64,000 bases of DNA. Source: Treponema sp. Lineage in GTDB: Bacteria > Spirochaetota > Spirochaetia > Treponematales > Treponemataceae. Both the position numbers and the translations under genes were made by a program. The notes under the pieces were generated by a model that was not told where the DNA came from, made no database searches, and was given only the letters and a program-made list of their open reading frames with translations. The stretch covers positions 9,684 to 73,683 of the forward strand of contig JAHAZA010000097.1 in NCBI GenBank assembly GCA_018385415.1, written 5' to 3'. Positions 25,628-34,256 of this stretch are shown here, in pieces; position 1 is the stretch's first letter, and each line of letters opens with the position of its first letter.

Positions 25628-26068
25628 CTACCCCTGAATATTTAATGTCTGCTGAACCTGTGTTTGAGGCGCATTTGCACTGGATGCTGCTGCCTGTCTC
25701 CAGGATTCACAAAGATCTGAAATCATTTTCATAATAGGTTCAAGACGTTTCTGGTCTTTACTGATATTTGTTTCTGTTAGTTCTTTGTTAAAGAAAATGT
25801 AAAGTGACATGAGATTTTTCGCGATTTCTCCGCCTTTTTCCATATCAAGAGAAACCTGAAGTTCTGTGATAATTTCCTGTGCTTTAAGAATTGCTTTTCC
25901 AAATGCTTCGATGCTTCTTACAGGAAGTTTTCCGTTTTCATCAAACATTGAATTAGCAAGAGTAAGCTGTTTTACAGCACCTTCATAGAGTAATACGATT
26001 AAGCGGCCCTGACTGGCTGTTTTAACGTTTGTATCGCGATATGCGTTATATGCCTGGTTGTAACCCAT
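25628..26068 (-). CDS. fliS: Flagellin export chaperone FliS
   Basis: Binds the C-terminus of flagellin in the cytoplasm and prevents early polymerisation. 146 residues: the family start (YNQAYNAYRDTNVKTASQGR), LIVLLYEGAVKQL, and the four-helix pattern with helices near IEAFGKAILKAQEIITELQ and GGEIAKNLMSLYIFFNKEL. A Gln/Ala-rich tail follows. AGGGGGA lies 5 nt before the ATG. It heads a two-gene operon with the FlgN-like gene and is preceded by a sigma-28-like promoter. Confidence 0.94.
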   Translation of the reverse strand: MGYNQAYNAYRDTNVKTASQGRLIVLLYEGAVKQLTLANSMFDENGKLPVRSIEAFGKAILKAQEIITELQVSLDMEKGGEIAKNLMSLYIFFNKELTETNISKDQKRLEPIMKMISDLCESWRQAAASSANAPQTQVQQTLNIQG

Positions 26069-26141
26069 AATTCCCCCTTGTTTACCTTATGTGTTAATAA
26101 TCCACCAGATAAATATGGATATTCCATTAGATTTTCGGAAA

Positions 26142-26168
26142 AAATCAGCCTTACTTAAGTAAAAGTTA
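26142..26168 (-). promoter_or_regulatory. Sigma-28 (FliA)-like promoter of fliS, with an internal palindrome
   Basis: On the minus strand TAAC (26168-26165), 15 bp, GCTGATTT (26149-26142). This agrees with 3 of 4 and 5 of 8 positions of the flagellar consensus TAAA-N15-GCCGATAA. The spacer contains the perfect 12-bp palindrome TTACTTAAGTAA (26151-26162), a possible operator. The leader would be ~70 nt. Confidence 0.45.
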
Positions 26169-26190
26169 AGAAAAAAACACAATTTTTTTA

Positions 26191-26219
26191 ATGACTATTT
26201 AAAGGAATTTTCGTATACT
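26191..26219 (+). promoter_or_regulatory. Probable sigma-70 promoter of ftsH
   Basis: ATGACT (26191-26196), 17 bp, TATACT (26214-26219). The ATG is 71 nt further on, with AGGA before it. Confidence 0.5.
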
Positions 26220-26231
26220 ATGTATATATAA

Positions 26232-26274
26232 ATAGTAACTTCTAGTACTTTCGGTTTTTGAAAGTTCTTACTAT
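26232..26274 (+). promoter_or_regulatory. Inverted repeat in the ftsH mRNA leader
   Basis: ATAGTAA (26232-26238) pairs with TTACTAT (26268-26274), and ACTTTC (26247-26252) with GAAAGT (26260-26265), around a GGTTTTT loop. The hairpin ends ~7 nt before the AGGA ribosome site of ftsH. It lacks a T-run, so it is not a terminator. It may affect translation or RNA stability. Confidence 0.5.
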
Positions 26275-26290
26275 ATAGATAGGAATTATA

Positions 26291-28321
26291 ATGAGCGACG
26301 ACGACAAAAACAAAAAAAATGATGATTATGACTTTTTCAAATTAAGTCCGGAAGAAAAAAATGACAGAAATAATGGTCAGAAAAAAAGACCACATTTTTC
26401 ATTTTTTGCACTTATTTTAGTTGCAATTCTTGGATATGGTATTTTTAACCTTGTGTCTGCAAGAAGGGCTGAGTCTGAAATGGAATTCAGTGATTTTAAG
26501 GCACTTGTTGAAGATGGGACAATTAAGGAAGTTGATATCACAGATTATTATTATCTTGGATATGATTCTGTTTCAACAGAAAACAAAGAAAATATTTTTT
26601 CATCAATTCTAACTAGAGAAGCTCAGCCAAAGCGTAAAGTTTTTAAGACTGTAGGTCATCCTTATACAATGGACGAATTTGTTCATATTCTTGACGAAAA
26701 GGGAATCAGATATAAATATATTCGTCCACAGCAGAGTCTGCTTACACAGATCCTCCTTCAGATGATTCTTCCTGTTGCTATTTTCTTTATCATCTATTTC
26801 TTCTTTATCCGTAAAATGGGAAGTGGAATGGGTGGAGGAATGGGAAGCATTTTCGGAAATGGTGGTTCCCGTGTTAAATCTATTGAAGAGGGTAAGGTAA
26901 AGACACGTTTTTCTGATGTTGCAGGTGTTGATGAGGCTAAAGAAGAACTTGTTGAAGTTGTTGATTTTTTGAAATCACCTAAAAAATATACAGATATTGG
27001 TGGAAAAATTCCAAAAGGTGTTCTTCTTGTGGGACCTCCTGGAACTGGTAAAACATTGCTTGCCCGTGCGGTTGCTGGTGAGGCAGGCGTTCCTTTCTTT
27101 AGTATTTCAGGCTCAGACTTTGTTGAAATGTTTGTTGGTGTTGGAGCCAGCCGTGTTCGTGATTTGTTTAAACAGGCTCGTGAAAAAGCACCTTGTATCG
27201 TGTTTATAGATGAAGTCGATGCTTTGGGAAAAAGCCGTGTAAATGGTTTTGGTGGTGGAAATGATGAACGTGAACAGACCTTGAACCAGCTTCTGGTAGA
27301 AATGGACGGTTTTGAAAATGAAAAAGGCTTGATTATTCTTGCTGCAACAAACCGTGCAGATATTCTTGATCCTGCATTGCTTCGTCCTGGTCGTTTTGAC
27401 CGACAGGTTCCTGTTGAACGTCCTGATGTAAAAGGTCGTGAAGAAATTCTTCGCATTCATGCAAAAAATGTAAAGCTTGATGATGATGTAGATTTTGAAT
27501 CTGTTGCTCATGGAACAACAGGATTTGCAGGAGCTGATCTTGCAAACGTTGTTAACGAAGCTGCTTTACTTGCTGTTCGTAATGGTAGAAAAAAAGTTAC
27601 CATGGAAGATTTTAATGAGGCTATTGATAAAGTAAGCATTGGTTTGAAGAAAAAATCTCGTAAAGACAATAAAAAAGAAATGCGTCTTGTTTCTGTACAT
27701 GAAACAGGTCATGCAGTTGTTGCTGCCTTTACTGAAGATCATGAACCTGTTAATAAGATTACAGTTGTTCCAAGAAGCCACGGTGTTGGAGGTTTTACTC
27801 AGTATCGTGAAGAAGAAGAGAAAAACTTCTGGACATACAAAGATATGCTTAATGCAGTTGATTCATTATTGGGTGGTCGCGCTGCAGAACAGATAATTCT
27901 TGAAGATATTTCTACAGGTGCTTCAAATGATATTGCAAGAGCAACTGAACTTGTTAAGAGCATGATTGTTGACTATGGTATGAGTGATAGATTCAAGAAT
28001 ATGACCTTGGGAAAAGGGGTTCTTGGAAACAGAGGCGGAGATCCTGCATTAGTCAGAGAATTCAGTGAAGACACTCAGAAATATGTTGATGAAGAAATTG
28101 CCAGAATTATTGATCAGCGCTATGACTATGTTGTTAAGCTTCTGAAAAAGCATAAGTCACTGGTAGAAAAAATTGCTGATCGTCTTCTTGAGGTTGAGAC
28201 TCTTGATGGCAAAGAATTCTATGAGATTATAGAATCAGAGAAGAAAACTCAAAAGAAATCAGCAGGCGAAGGCGCTGAAAAGAAAAAAACTGTTAGAAAA
28301 ACAAAAACAGTAAAAGCTTAA
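26291..28321 (+). CDS. ftsH: ATP-dependent zinc metalloprotease FtsH
   Basis: Inner-membrane AAA+ protease that degrades misfolded membrane proteins and short-lived regulators. 676 residues: hydrophilic N-terminus, membrane helix 1 (~36-53), periplasmic domain, helix 2 (~150-172) followed by the Gly/Met-rich [10 protein letters not shown] linker, Walker A GPPGTGKT, Walker [16 protein letters not shown] region [19 protein letters not shown], zinc motif HETGH, and a Lys-rich tail. All catalytic elements are present. AGGA lies 7 nt before the ATG. Confidence 0.98.
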   Translation: MSDDDKNKKNDDYDFFKLSPEEKNDRNNGQKKRPHFSFFALILVAILGYGIFNLVSARRAESEMEFSDFKALVEDGTIKEVDITDYYYLGYDSVSTENKENIFSSILTREAQPKRKVFKTVGHPYTMDEFVHILDEKGIRYKYIRPQQSLLTQILLQMILPVAIFFIIYFFFIRKMGSGMGGGMGSIFGNGGSRVKSIEEGKVKTRFSDVAGVDEAKEELVEVVDFLKSPKKYTDIGGKIPKGVLLVGPPGTGKTLLARAVAGEAGVPFFSISGSDFVEMFVGVGASRVRDLFKQAREKAPCIVFIDEVDALGKSRVNGFGGGNDEREQTLNQLLVEMDGFENEKGLIILAATNRADILDPALLRPGRFDRQVPVERPDVKGREEILRIHAKNVKLDDDVDFESVAHGTTGFAGADLANVVNEAALLAVRNGRKKVTMEDFNEAIDKVSIGLKKKSRKDNKKEMRLVSVHETGHAVVAAFTEDHEPVNKITVVPRSHGVGGFTQYREEEEKNFWTYKDMLNAVDSLLGGRAAEQIILEDISTGASNDIARATELVKSMIVDYGMSDRFKNMTLGKGVLGNRGGDPALVREFSEDTQKYVDEEIARIIDQRYDYVVKLLKKHKSLVEKIADRLLEVETLDGKEFYEIIESEKKTQKKSAGEGAEKKKTVRKTKTVKA

Positions 28322-28332
28322 TATATGTGTTA

Positions 28333-28377
28333 AAAAGCGGGAACTTCACCGGTTGAGTATAGTTCCTGCTTTTTTTA
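28333..28377 (+). terminator. Intrinsic terminator of ftsH
   Basis: A 10-bp stem (AGCGGGAACT 28336-28345 with AGTTCCTGCT 28361-28370, one G-T pair), 15-nt loop, then seven T residues. Confidence 0.8.
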
Positions 28378-28411
28378 TTTTTTCTATATATATGGAGAGA
28401 AAAGTATCTTA

Positions 28412-28440
28412 TTGACCATAAACAATAAGTTTAATAAAAT
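28412..28440 (+). promoter_or_regulatory. Sigma-70 promoter of lolA (leaderless class)
   Basis: TTGACC (28412-28417), 17 bp, TAAAAT (28435-28440), 7 nt, then ATG at 28448. The TTG that could be read as an upstream start codon is the first half of the -35 box. Confidence 0.6.
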
Positions 28441-28447
28441 ATCTTTT

Positions 28448-29128
28448 ATGAAATTAAATATTAAATGTTTTATGAAAAAAGGTCTTTGTGTTGCCGCATT
28501 GATTTTTACAGCTGGAATTTCAGCGTTTGCGCAGGGAATTACAACTGCAAATGAGTTTTTTAAAGCTGTATCTGATAAATATGCTACATTTAAAGACTAT
28601 CAGGCTGTAGTAGATATTAAAATTGGTAATACACCAATGGCTGCAACAGTAACATATATGGCTCCTGATAAAATGAGAATGGATTATACAAATCCTGCTA
28701 ATCAGACTATTGTATATGATGGTAAAAAACTTATCTGTTATCTTCCTGAAAGTGCATCTGTTTTAACACAGGATGCTACAGGTGCAAATCCAACTACATC
28801 TGAGGGGCTTTCACTTTTAAGACGCTATTACACAGTTTCATATGAAAAGGGTCAGGGAAAAGTTCCTCTTGATGAAGGCTCAGATGAAATGGTAATTAAA
28901 CTTATTTTGTGGCGTAGAACAGCTTCAGAAAGTTTTAGAAATATTAAAATGTCAATTGATCCTGATACTAAGCTTATCAGACGTATCGTTGCTACAACAC
29001 CAGGTGGAGTTGTTTATCAGTTTGATTTCAAGAATTATGAAATTAATCAGGGGCTTACTGCTAAACGCTTTGAATACGATATTCCATCAGGCGCTAATAA
29101 CTACGATAACTTCTTGTTTGCTGACTAA
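28448..29128 (+). CDS. lolA: LolA-like outer membrane lipoprotein carrier
   Basis: 226 residues from the ATG at 28448. The N-terminus has a basic region and signal peptide (MKKGLCVAALIFTAGISAFA) cut before QG. The mature part has the LolA beta-barrel pattern: TANEFFKAVSDKYATFKDYQ, VTYMAPDKMRMDYTNPANQT, YDGKKLICYLPES, and SIDPDTKLIRRIVATTPGG. LolA ferries lipoproteins across the periplasm from LolCDE to the outer membrane. A further ATG at 28472, at the signal peptide itself, and the TTG at 28412 are alternative starts; promoter geometry favours 28448. There is no Shine-Dalgarno sequence. First gene of a lolA-rodZ-rimO-pcrA run. Confidence 0.88.
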   Translation: MKLNIKCFMKKGLCVAALIFTAGISAFAQGITTANEFFKAVSDKYATFKDYQAVVDIKIGNTPMAATVTYMAPDKMRMDYTNPANQTIVYDGKKLICYLPESASVLTQDATGANPTTSEGLSLLRRYYTVSYEKGQGKVPLDEGSDEMVIKLILWRRTASESFRNIKMSIDPDTKLIRRIVATTPGGVVYQFDFKNYEINQGLTAKRFEYDIPSGANNYDNFLFAD

Positions 29129-29154
29129 TTTTTTTGTATTAAGGAATTACAATT

Positions 29155-30240
29155 ATGGAAAGTTACGGCGAACTTCTTAGAACAGCCAGAGAAAATAAAA
29201 AATTAACTCTTGAAGCAGTAGAAAGAGAAACATCAATCAGTAAAGAATACCTTGAGGCTCTCGAAAATGAAAATGCAGAAGCTTTTCATGGGGAAGCATA
29301 TCTTACAGGATTCCTAAGAAATTATGCTGAGTATCTTGAACTTGATTCTAAACGATTGATTCTTCTTTACAGAAATCGAATGATTCAAGAAGCTCCTGTT
29401 CCAGAAGGATTAATCGCAAAACCAAAACCATCCTATGTAGTTCCTTTGATTGTCATTTCAAGTATCGTTGTTGTATTTGCTGTAGCAGGAATCATTGTTG
29501 GTAATATTCTTGCAAAGAAAAATAAGGAAAAGCAGGATAAATATGCAATCTCTGAAAAAGTACAGCAGAAAACATATGAGCTTTCAGATAAACCAATTAA
29601 TGCTCGTGTTTATGTTGGTGACCAGATTGTTGTTCCTGCAAAAGACGGAAATGTAATTATTACTGTTACTTCTGATACAAACTCAAAGCTCGGTGTTAAG
29701 ACTCCTGTTGGTGAACAGTTCTTTGAATTATCAGAAACAAGAGAACTTGATATTGATGGTGATGCAACTGTTGATATGGTTCTTGATGTATGGGAAATCT
29801 CTGCAGATGATAAATCTCGTGGTGCAGAAGTTTATATTGTTCGTAAGGATGAAAATGCTGTTTCTGAAATTGCGGATAATACAATCATTCCTACTTTGCA
29901 GAAAGAAAATGCAAATCAGACTATGATTTTTGAAGACAATAGATCTTATCCATTTACATTGAATGCTTCATTCAGAAAACCATGTGTGTTCCGTTATGAA
30001 GTTGACCGTAAAAACTCTGTTGAAAATTATTATACAAACGGCGATGTAGTAACAATGACTGCTAACAACAAAGTACGTTTGTGGCTTTCGAATGGTAATA
30101 CTGTAAAATTCCAGGTAATTGCTGCAACTCAGACATATGAACTTGAAATTGCTAAAGCTGGTGAGTGTGTTGTAGAAGACATTAAATGGATTCGAACAGA
30201 TGATGGCAAATACAGACTGGTGGTAGAACCAATTGACTAA
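29155..30240 (+). CDS. rodZ: RodZ-like cell-shape protein with an HTH domain and one membrane helix
   Basis: 361 residues. Residues ~3-70 are the Cro/CI-type helix-turn-helix of RodZ (YGELLRTARENKKLTLEAVE, then YLTGFLRNYAEYLELD), which contacts MreB rather than DNA in known members. A single membrane helix spans ~94-119. The periplasmic part (~140-361) is beta-rich, with two repeated-looking modules (NARVYVGDQIVVPAKDGNVI; DNRSYPFTLNASFRKPCVFR). AAGGA precedes the ATG. The last 8 bases overlap the TTG start of rimO. A role in cell-cylinder morphology is inferred from family. Confidence 0.88.
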   Translation: MESYGELLRTARENKKLTLEAVERETSISKEYLEALENENAEAFHGEAYLTGFLRNYAEYLELDSKRLILLYRNRMIQEAPVPEGLIAKPKPSYVVPLIVISSIVVVFAVAGIIVGNILAKKNKEKQDKYAISEKVQQKTYELSDKPINARVYVGDQIVVPAKDGNVIITVTSDTNSKLGVKTPVGEQFFELSETRELDIDGDATVDMVLDVWEISADDKSRGAEVYIVRKDENAVSEIADNTIIPTLQKENANQTMIFEDNRSYPFTLNASFRKPCVFRYEVDRKNSVENYYTNGDVVTMTANNKVRLWLSNGNTVKFQVIAATQTYELEIAKAGECVVEDIKWIRTDDGKYRLVVEPID

Positions 30241-31645
30241 GTTTTATATTGATCAGCATGGTTGTGCAAAGAACCAGGTTGATGGCGAAATTCTTATTTC
30301 AAAATTAATTGATGATGGTTATGAATTTGCAGATAATTCGGATGCTGCTGATGTGATTATTATTAATTCCTGTGGCTTTATTGAATCTGCAAAAAAAGAA
30401 TCATTAGATGCTTTGTATAACACTCGTGCAGCATATCCTAAAAAGAAAATTATTCTTGCCGGATGTCTTGCTGAACGTTATGCAAAAATATTTAAGGATA
30501 ATCTTCCTGAAGCAGATGGCGTTTTTGGAAATGGAGATTTACTTACAATCTCTGAATTCATGAAAGCCATTGATGAAAAAAAATCCCGTAAAAATAAAAC
30601 AATAACTGAAATAACAGAACAGAAAGGTGTTTGCTGCTATAACAGAAAACATTTTATGAACTATAAAAATTCTTGTTATGTAAAAATTACTGAAGGTTGT
30701 TCAAATCATTGCAGCTTCTGTGCTATTCCCGTAATTCGAGGTGAGCTTAGAAGTCGTCCGGTAAAAGAAGTGGTTAATGAGATTAAATCATTGCTTAAGC
30801 AGGGAATTTTTGAGATTAATCTTATTGGTCAGGATCTTGCAGCTTATGGTACAGGTGTTACTGATAGACAAAGTTTTAAGAATGAAGATGGATCAAGTCA
30901 ACTTTCGCTTTTATTAAATGAAATTTCAAAGTTAAAAGGAAATTTCTGGATTCGTCTTTTATATATTCATCCAGATCATTTTAATGAGGATATTCTTAAA
31001 TGCATCGAAAAAGATCCTAGAATTCTTGCATATTTTGATATTCCATTCCAAAGTGGTGATACTGAAATTATTCATAGTATGAATCGTACTGGAAGTAAAG
31101 AATCTTATATTTCACTTGTTAAAAAGATTAGAAGTAAATTGCCTGAAGTTGCTTTGCGAACCACATTGATGACAGGTTTCCCTGGTGAAACAGATGAAGC
31201 TTTTAATAATACTTTGGAATTTCTTCAGACTATAACTCCTGATTGGTCGGGATGTTTTTCTTACAGTAGGGAAGAGGATACTCCAGCATATAAATTTAAA
31301 AATAAGATTGCAAAAAAAATATCAAAAGAAAGAGCTGAAATTCTTGAATCTATTCAGGAAAAAATTACTGAGACTCGTCTGAAAAAGCGCATCAATAAAT
31401 TTTATGATGTCTTAATTGAAGAATTAATTGACGGAGAAGATGATACTGCTTTTGCAATTGGACGTGCCTGGTTCCAGGCTCCAGATGTTGATGGAGCATT
31501 TGTTGTTCGTTATGAAAAAGATGACAAAGCAGCAGTTAAAGCAATTAAGCCAGGTCGTGTAGTTTATGTAAAAGCTGACAGAGTTTCTGGTGTTGATATT
31601 GATTCATATTTTATAAAAGACTCAGAGTTAAATATAAAAAAATAG
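30233..31645 (+). CDS. rimO: Ribosomal protein S12 methylthiotransferase
   Basis: Radical SAM enzyme that methylthiolates an aspartate of S12 near the decoding centre. 470 residues: UPF0004 cysteines in HGCAKN, NSCGF and AGCLAE; radical SAM CxxxCxxC in EGCSNHCSFCAIPVIRG; LIGQDLAAYGTG; TGFPGETDEAF; TRAM domain at the end. The CAKNQVD beginning separates RimO from MiaB. The start is TTG, inside the last codons of rodZ, with only a GGTGG stretch upstream, so translation is probably coupled. The segment CCYNRKHFMNYKNSCYVKIT adds extra cysteines just before the radical SAM domain. Confidence 0.95.
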   Translation: MTKFYIDQHGCAKNQVDGEILISKLIDDGYEFADNSDAADVIIINSCGFIESAKKESLDALYNTRAAYPKKKIILAGCLAERYAKIFKDNLPEADGVFGNGDLLTISEFMKAIDEKKSRKNKTITEITEQKGVCCYNRKHFMNYKNSCYVKITEGCSNHCSFCAIPVIRGELRSRPVKEVVNEIKSLLKQGIFEINLIGQDLAAYGTGVTDRQSFKNEDGSSQLSLLLNEISKLKGNFWIRLLYIHPDHFNEDILKCIEKDPRILAYFDIPFQSGDTEIIHSMNRTGSKESYISLVKKIRSKLPEVALRTTLMTGFPGETDEAFNNTLEFLQTITPDWSGCFSYSREEDTPAYKFKNKIAKKISKERAEILESIQEKITETRLKKRINKFYDVLIEELIDGEDDTAFAIGRAWFQAPDVDGAFVVRYEKDDKAAVKAIKPGRVVYVKADRVSGVDIDSYFIKDSELNIKK

Positions 31646-31697
31646 AACTCGTTTCTTTTCCAGCTCACTAAAATGCGAACTATTTAAGGAGAGATAA

Positions 31698-34004
31698 ATG
31701 AGTGATGACTTTGCATTAGATTTTATTCACAGTCTTGAAAATAAAACCAATATTTCATCCCCTTCTCCTGAATTAGAAAAATATCTGTCTTTATTAAATC
31801 CGGAACAGAGGGAAGCGGTAGAACATTCTGGTTCCCCATTGTTGATTCTTGCAGGTGCAGGTTCTGGTAAAACTCGCGTAATCACTACAAAAATTGCCTA
31901 CCTGATTAATCAAAAGGGTATTGAACCTTATCAGATTCTTGCAGTTACATTTACAAAAAAAGCCGCAAAGGAAATGCAGGATAGAGCTGTTGCAATGGAA
32001 AGCAGATCCAGTGGTGCTATGATCAGAACATTCCATTCTTTTGGTGCCTGGTTCTTAAGAAAATTTTATCAGGAAGCTGGAGTTGATCAGAGTTTTACTG
32101 TGTATGATGATGACGATATGGTAACACTTTTGAATAAGGCAGTTCCTTCATTAAACAAACAGCAGGCATCTGCAGTTGCGCATAATATTGCCCTTGCAAA
32201 AGATTACTGCCTTACACCGGATGATCCAGATCTTTCTCAGATTTCTGCAAAATCTGAATTCCGAGAAGCATATAAAGCATACGAAACAAGACTTCGCCAA
32301 ACTGGAAATGTTGACTTCGGCGATTTGATTATGCTTCCTGCATTACTTCTTGAAAATAATGAAAATATTCGTCGACAGATGCATTATAGATTTAAGGTAA
32401 TTATGGTCGATGAATATCAGGACTCAAACGTTGCTCAGTTTAAATTATTGCGTGCACTTGTCGGGGATGTAACAGCTGGTGACCCTACATATGTTTGTGT
32501 CGTTGGTGATGACGATCAGTCCATTTATAAATTCCGTGGAGCCGAGGTGCAGAATATTCTTTCGTTTCAAGAGGAATTTGAAGGTACTCAACTTATTCGT
32601 CTTGAAAGGAATTATCGTTCAACTTCGAAAATTCTTTTTGCCGCTGATAAGATTGTAAGTAAAAATGAAGATCGCCTTGGTAAAACTTTGATTGCAGAGC
32701 GAGGCGAAGGAAAGAAACCTGTGCTGGTATTTTTACCAAATCAGGATGAAGAAGCTAAGTTTTGCGCAAGCATGATTTTACAATCAAACAAAAAAGGTTG
32801 CCCGTTTAATGATTGGGCAATCCTTTACAGAACGAACGCTCAGTCTCTTACATTTGAAAGTGAATTTTTAAGACAGAAAATTCCTTATCAGGTAGTCGGT
32901 TCTTTAAAATTTTATGAGCGTGAAGAAATTAAGGACATGCTTGCTGTATTAAGCCTGTGTGCAAATCCGCGAGATGAAATTTCGTTCAGAAGAATTATCA
33001 ACAAACCAAGCCGTGGAATCGGCGGAGTTACTCAGGATAAAATTTTAAGTCAAGCCTTATCAGATCAAGGTTTTCAGAATCTTATAGAGACTTGTAAAAC
33101 TGCAAGTGAATCAATGTCAAAAAAAGCAAAAGAAGGTGTGCTGCAGTTTACATCTTTTATGGATGAACTTTTTGAAAACTTAGAAATTCACTCAAAACAA
33201 TCAGAGCAGAAAGAGAAGACTGAAAATGAAGATAGTAAAAAATCTGTAAAACAAACTCTTGCTGAGTTTGTAGAAATCATAATGAATAAATCTGGACTTC
33301 TTGAACTTCACAAGGCTCAGGATGAAATTGCAGGTACACAGAAAGCAAACAATATGCAGGAACTTGTTAACAGTGCCGTTCTTTATGAATATTCCCGTAA
33401 AGGCCTTCTGGAATTCCTTGATCACATAGAGCTTGACCGCACATTGGAAAATGAAAGTGAAGTGAACAGTGATTGTGTTACATTGATTACATTGCATAAC
33501 ACAAAGGGACTTGAATTTCCTAGAGTTGTTATTACAGGACTTGAAAGTGGAATATTTCCTCGCCAGGATAAAAGTGGAGCTGATCTTGAGGAAGAGCGTC
33601 GCCTGTTTTATGTTGGAATTACCCGCGCTAAGGATGAACTTTATATTACTAGCTGTCATCAGCGACGTCTTTATGGTCGCTCTGAGTTTATGGAACCAAG
33701 TCCTTTTTTGTTTGAAGCCGGCGACAAGCCTTTCAGGGTGTTAGGCGAAAAACCCTTAAGCTATCAATATCAGGTTGAAGGAAAAGAAGAAATAACAGGT
33801 GGCTTTGAAGCAGAAGCTGATGAAAACAAAAGTAAATGGTCTGTTGGAACTCGTATTTTTCATGATGATTATGGATATGGTCAGATTGTCCGCTCAAAAA
33901 TTGAAGAAGGGGAACTTGTAATAAGTGTTCTTTTTGAAAATGGCGGAACAAAACGATTCCTTCCCGAATTTCAAAAATCAAGTCTTACAATAATAAAGGA
34001 TTAA
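31698..34004 (+). CDS. pcrA: UvrD/PcrA-type 3'-5' DNA helicase
   Basis: Superfamily 1A helicase for nucleotide excision repair, removal of recombination intermediates and transcription-coupled repair. 768 residues: LNPEQREAVEHSGSPLLILA, Walker A AGAGSGKT, motif Ia VTFTKKAAKEM, motif II VDEYQDSN, GDDDQSIYKFRGA, ERNYRS, motif V TLHNTKGLEFPRV, motif VI FYVGITRAKDELY. The C-terminal ~60 residues (GTRIFHDDYGYGQIVRSKI) are the Tudor-like domain that contacts RNA polymerase. AAGGAG precedes the ATG. It lacks nothing essential. Confidence 0.96.
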   Translation: MSDDFALDFIHSLENKTNISSPSPELEKYLSLLNPEQREAVEHSGSPLLILAGAGSGKTRVITTKIAYLINQKGIEPYQILAVTFTKKAAKEMQDRAVAMESRSSGAMIRTFHSFGAWFLRKFYQEAGVDQSFTVYDDDDMVTLLNKAVPSLNKQQASAVAHNIALAKDYCLTPDDPDLSQISAKSEFREAYKAYETRLRQTGNVDFGDLIMLPALLLENNENIRRQMHYRFKVIMVDEYQDSNVAQFKLLRALVGDVTAGDPTYVCVVGDDDQSIYKFRGAEVQNILSFQEEFEGTQLIRLERNYRSTSKILFAADKIVSKNEDRLGKTLIAERGEGKKPVLVFLPNQDEEAKFCASMILQSNKKGCPFNDWAILYRTNAQSLTFESEFLRQKIPYQVVGSLKFYEREEIKDMLAVLSLCANPRDEISFRRIINKPSRGIGGVTQDKILSQALSDQGFQNLIETCKTASESMSKKAKEGVLQFTSFMDELFENLEIHSKQSEQKEKTENEDSKKSVKQTLAEFVEIIMNKSGLLELHKAQDEIAGTQKANNMQELVNSAVLYEYSRKGLLEFLDHIELDRTLENESEVNSDCVTLITLHNTKGLEFPRVVITGLESGIFPRQDKSGADLEEERRLFYVGITRAKDELYITSCHQRRLYGRSEFMEPSPFLFEAGDKPFRVLGEKPLSYQYQVEGKEEITGGFEAEADENKSKWSVGTRIFHDDYGYGQIVRSKIEEGELVISVLFENGGTKRFLPEFQKSSLTIIKD

Positions 34005-34007
34005 AAA

Positions 34008-34035
34008 AAACTGTGTCAAATTGATACAGTTTTCA
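34008..34035 (+). terminator. Probable weak terminator of pcrA
   Basis: AAAACTGTG and TACAGTTTT pair around TCAAATTGA just after the pcrA stop. The trailing T-run is short (four), so termination may be partial. Confidence 0.4.
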
Positions 34036-34044
34036 AGGTGATAA

Positions 34045-34083
34045 ATATGGATGTGTCAAAATAACTCATTAACACATCTATAT
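34045..34083. promoter_or_regulatory. Inverted repeat upstream of a sigma-54 promoter; candidate enhancer site
   Basis: ATATGGATGTGT (34045-34056) and ACACATCTATAT (34072-34083) match as inverted copies at 11 of 12 positions, separated by 15 bp. The centre is ~140 bp before the -24/-12 promoter, the usual distance for an activator (bEBP) site. It could also be an RNA hairpin at the end of the pcrA message, but there is no T-run. Confidence 0.5.
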
Positions 34084-34201
34084 TTTGAATTTAGGTAAAA
34101 AAGGCTCAATCGTCAACAAAAAAACAGACTTTTTTTATAAAAAAACGCCTGTTGAATGTCCAAAATTCCCTTAAAAAGCAATGAAAAATCTCTGAAAAAG
34201 T

Positions 34202-34217
34202 TGGCACGATAGTTGCT
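34202..34217 (+). promoter_or_regulatory. Canonical sigma-54 (-24/-12) promoter of an alternative sigma factor gene
   Basis: TGGCACG (34202-34208), ATAG, TTGCT (34213-34217): every fixed position of the consensus TGGCACG-N4-TTGCW is matched, and the GG and GC are correctly spaced. The ATG follows 40 nt after the GC, with GGGAGG as ribosome site. No comparable sigma-70 promoter is seen there. Confidence 0.88.
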
Positions 34218-34256
34218 ATATTATTAGTGTAAATAACTTTTTGGGAGGTTCCAGTT

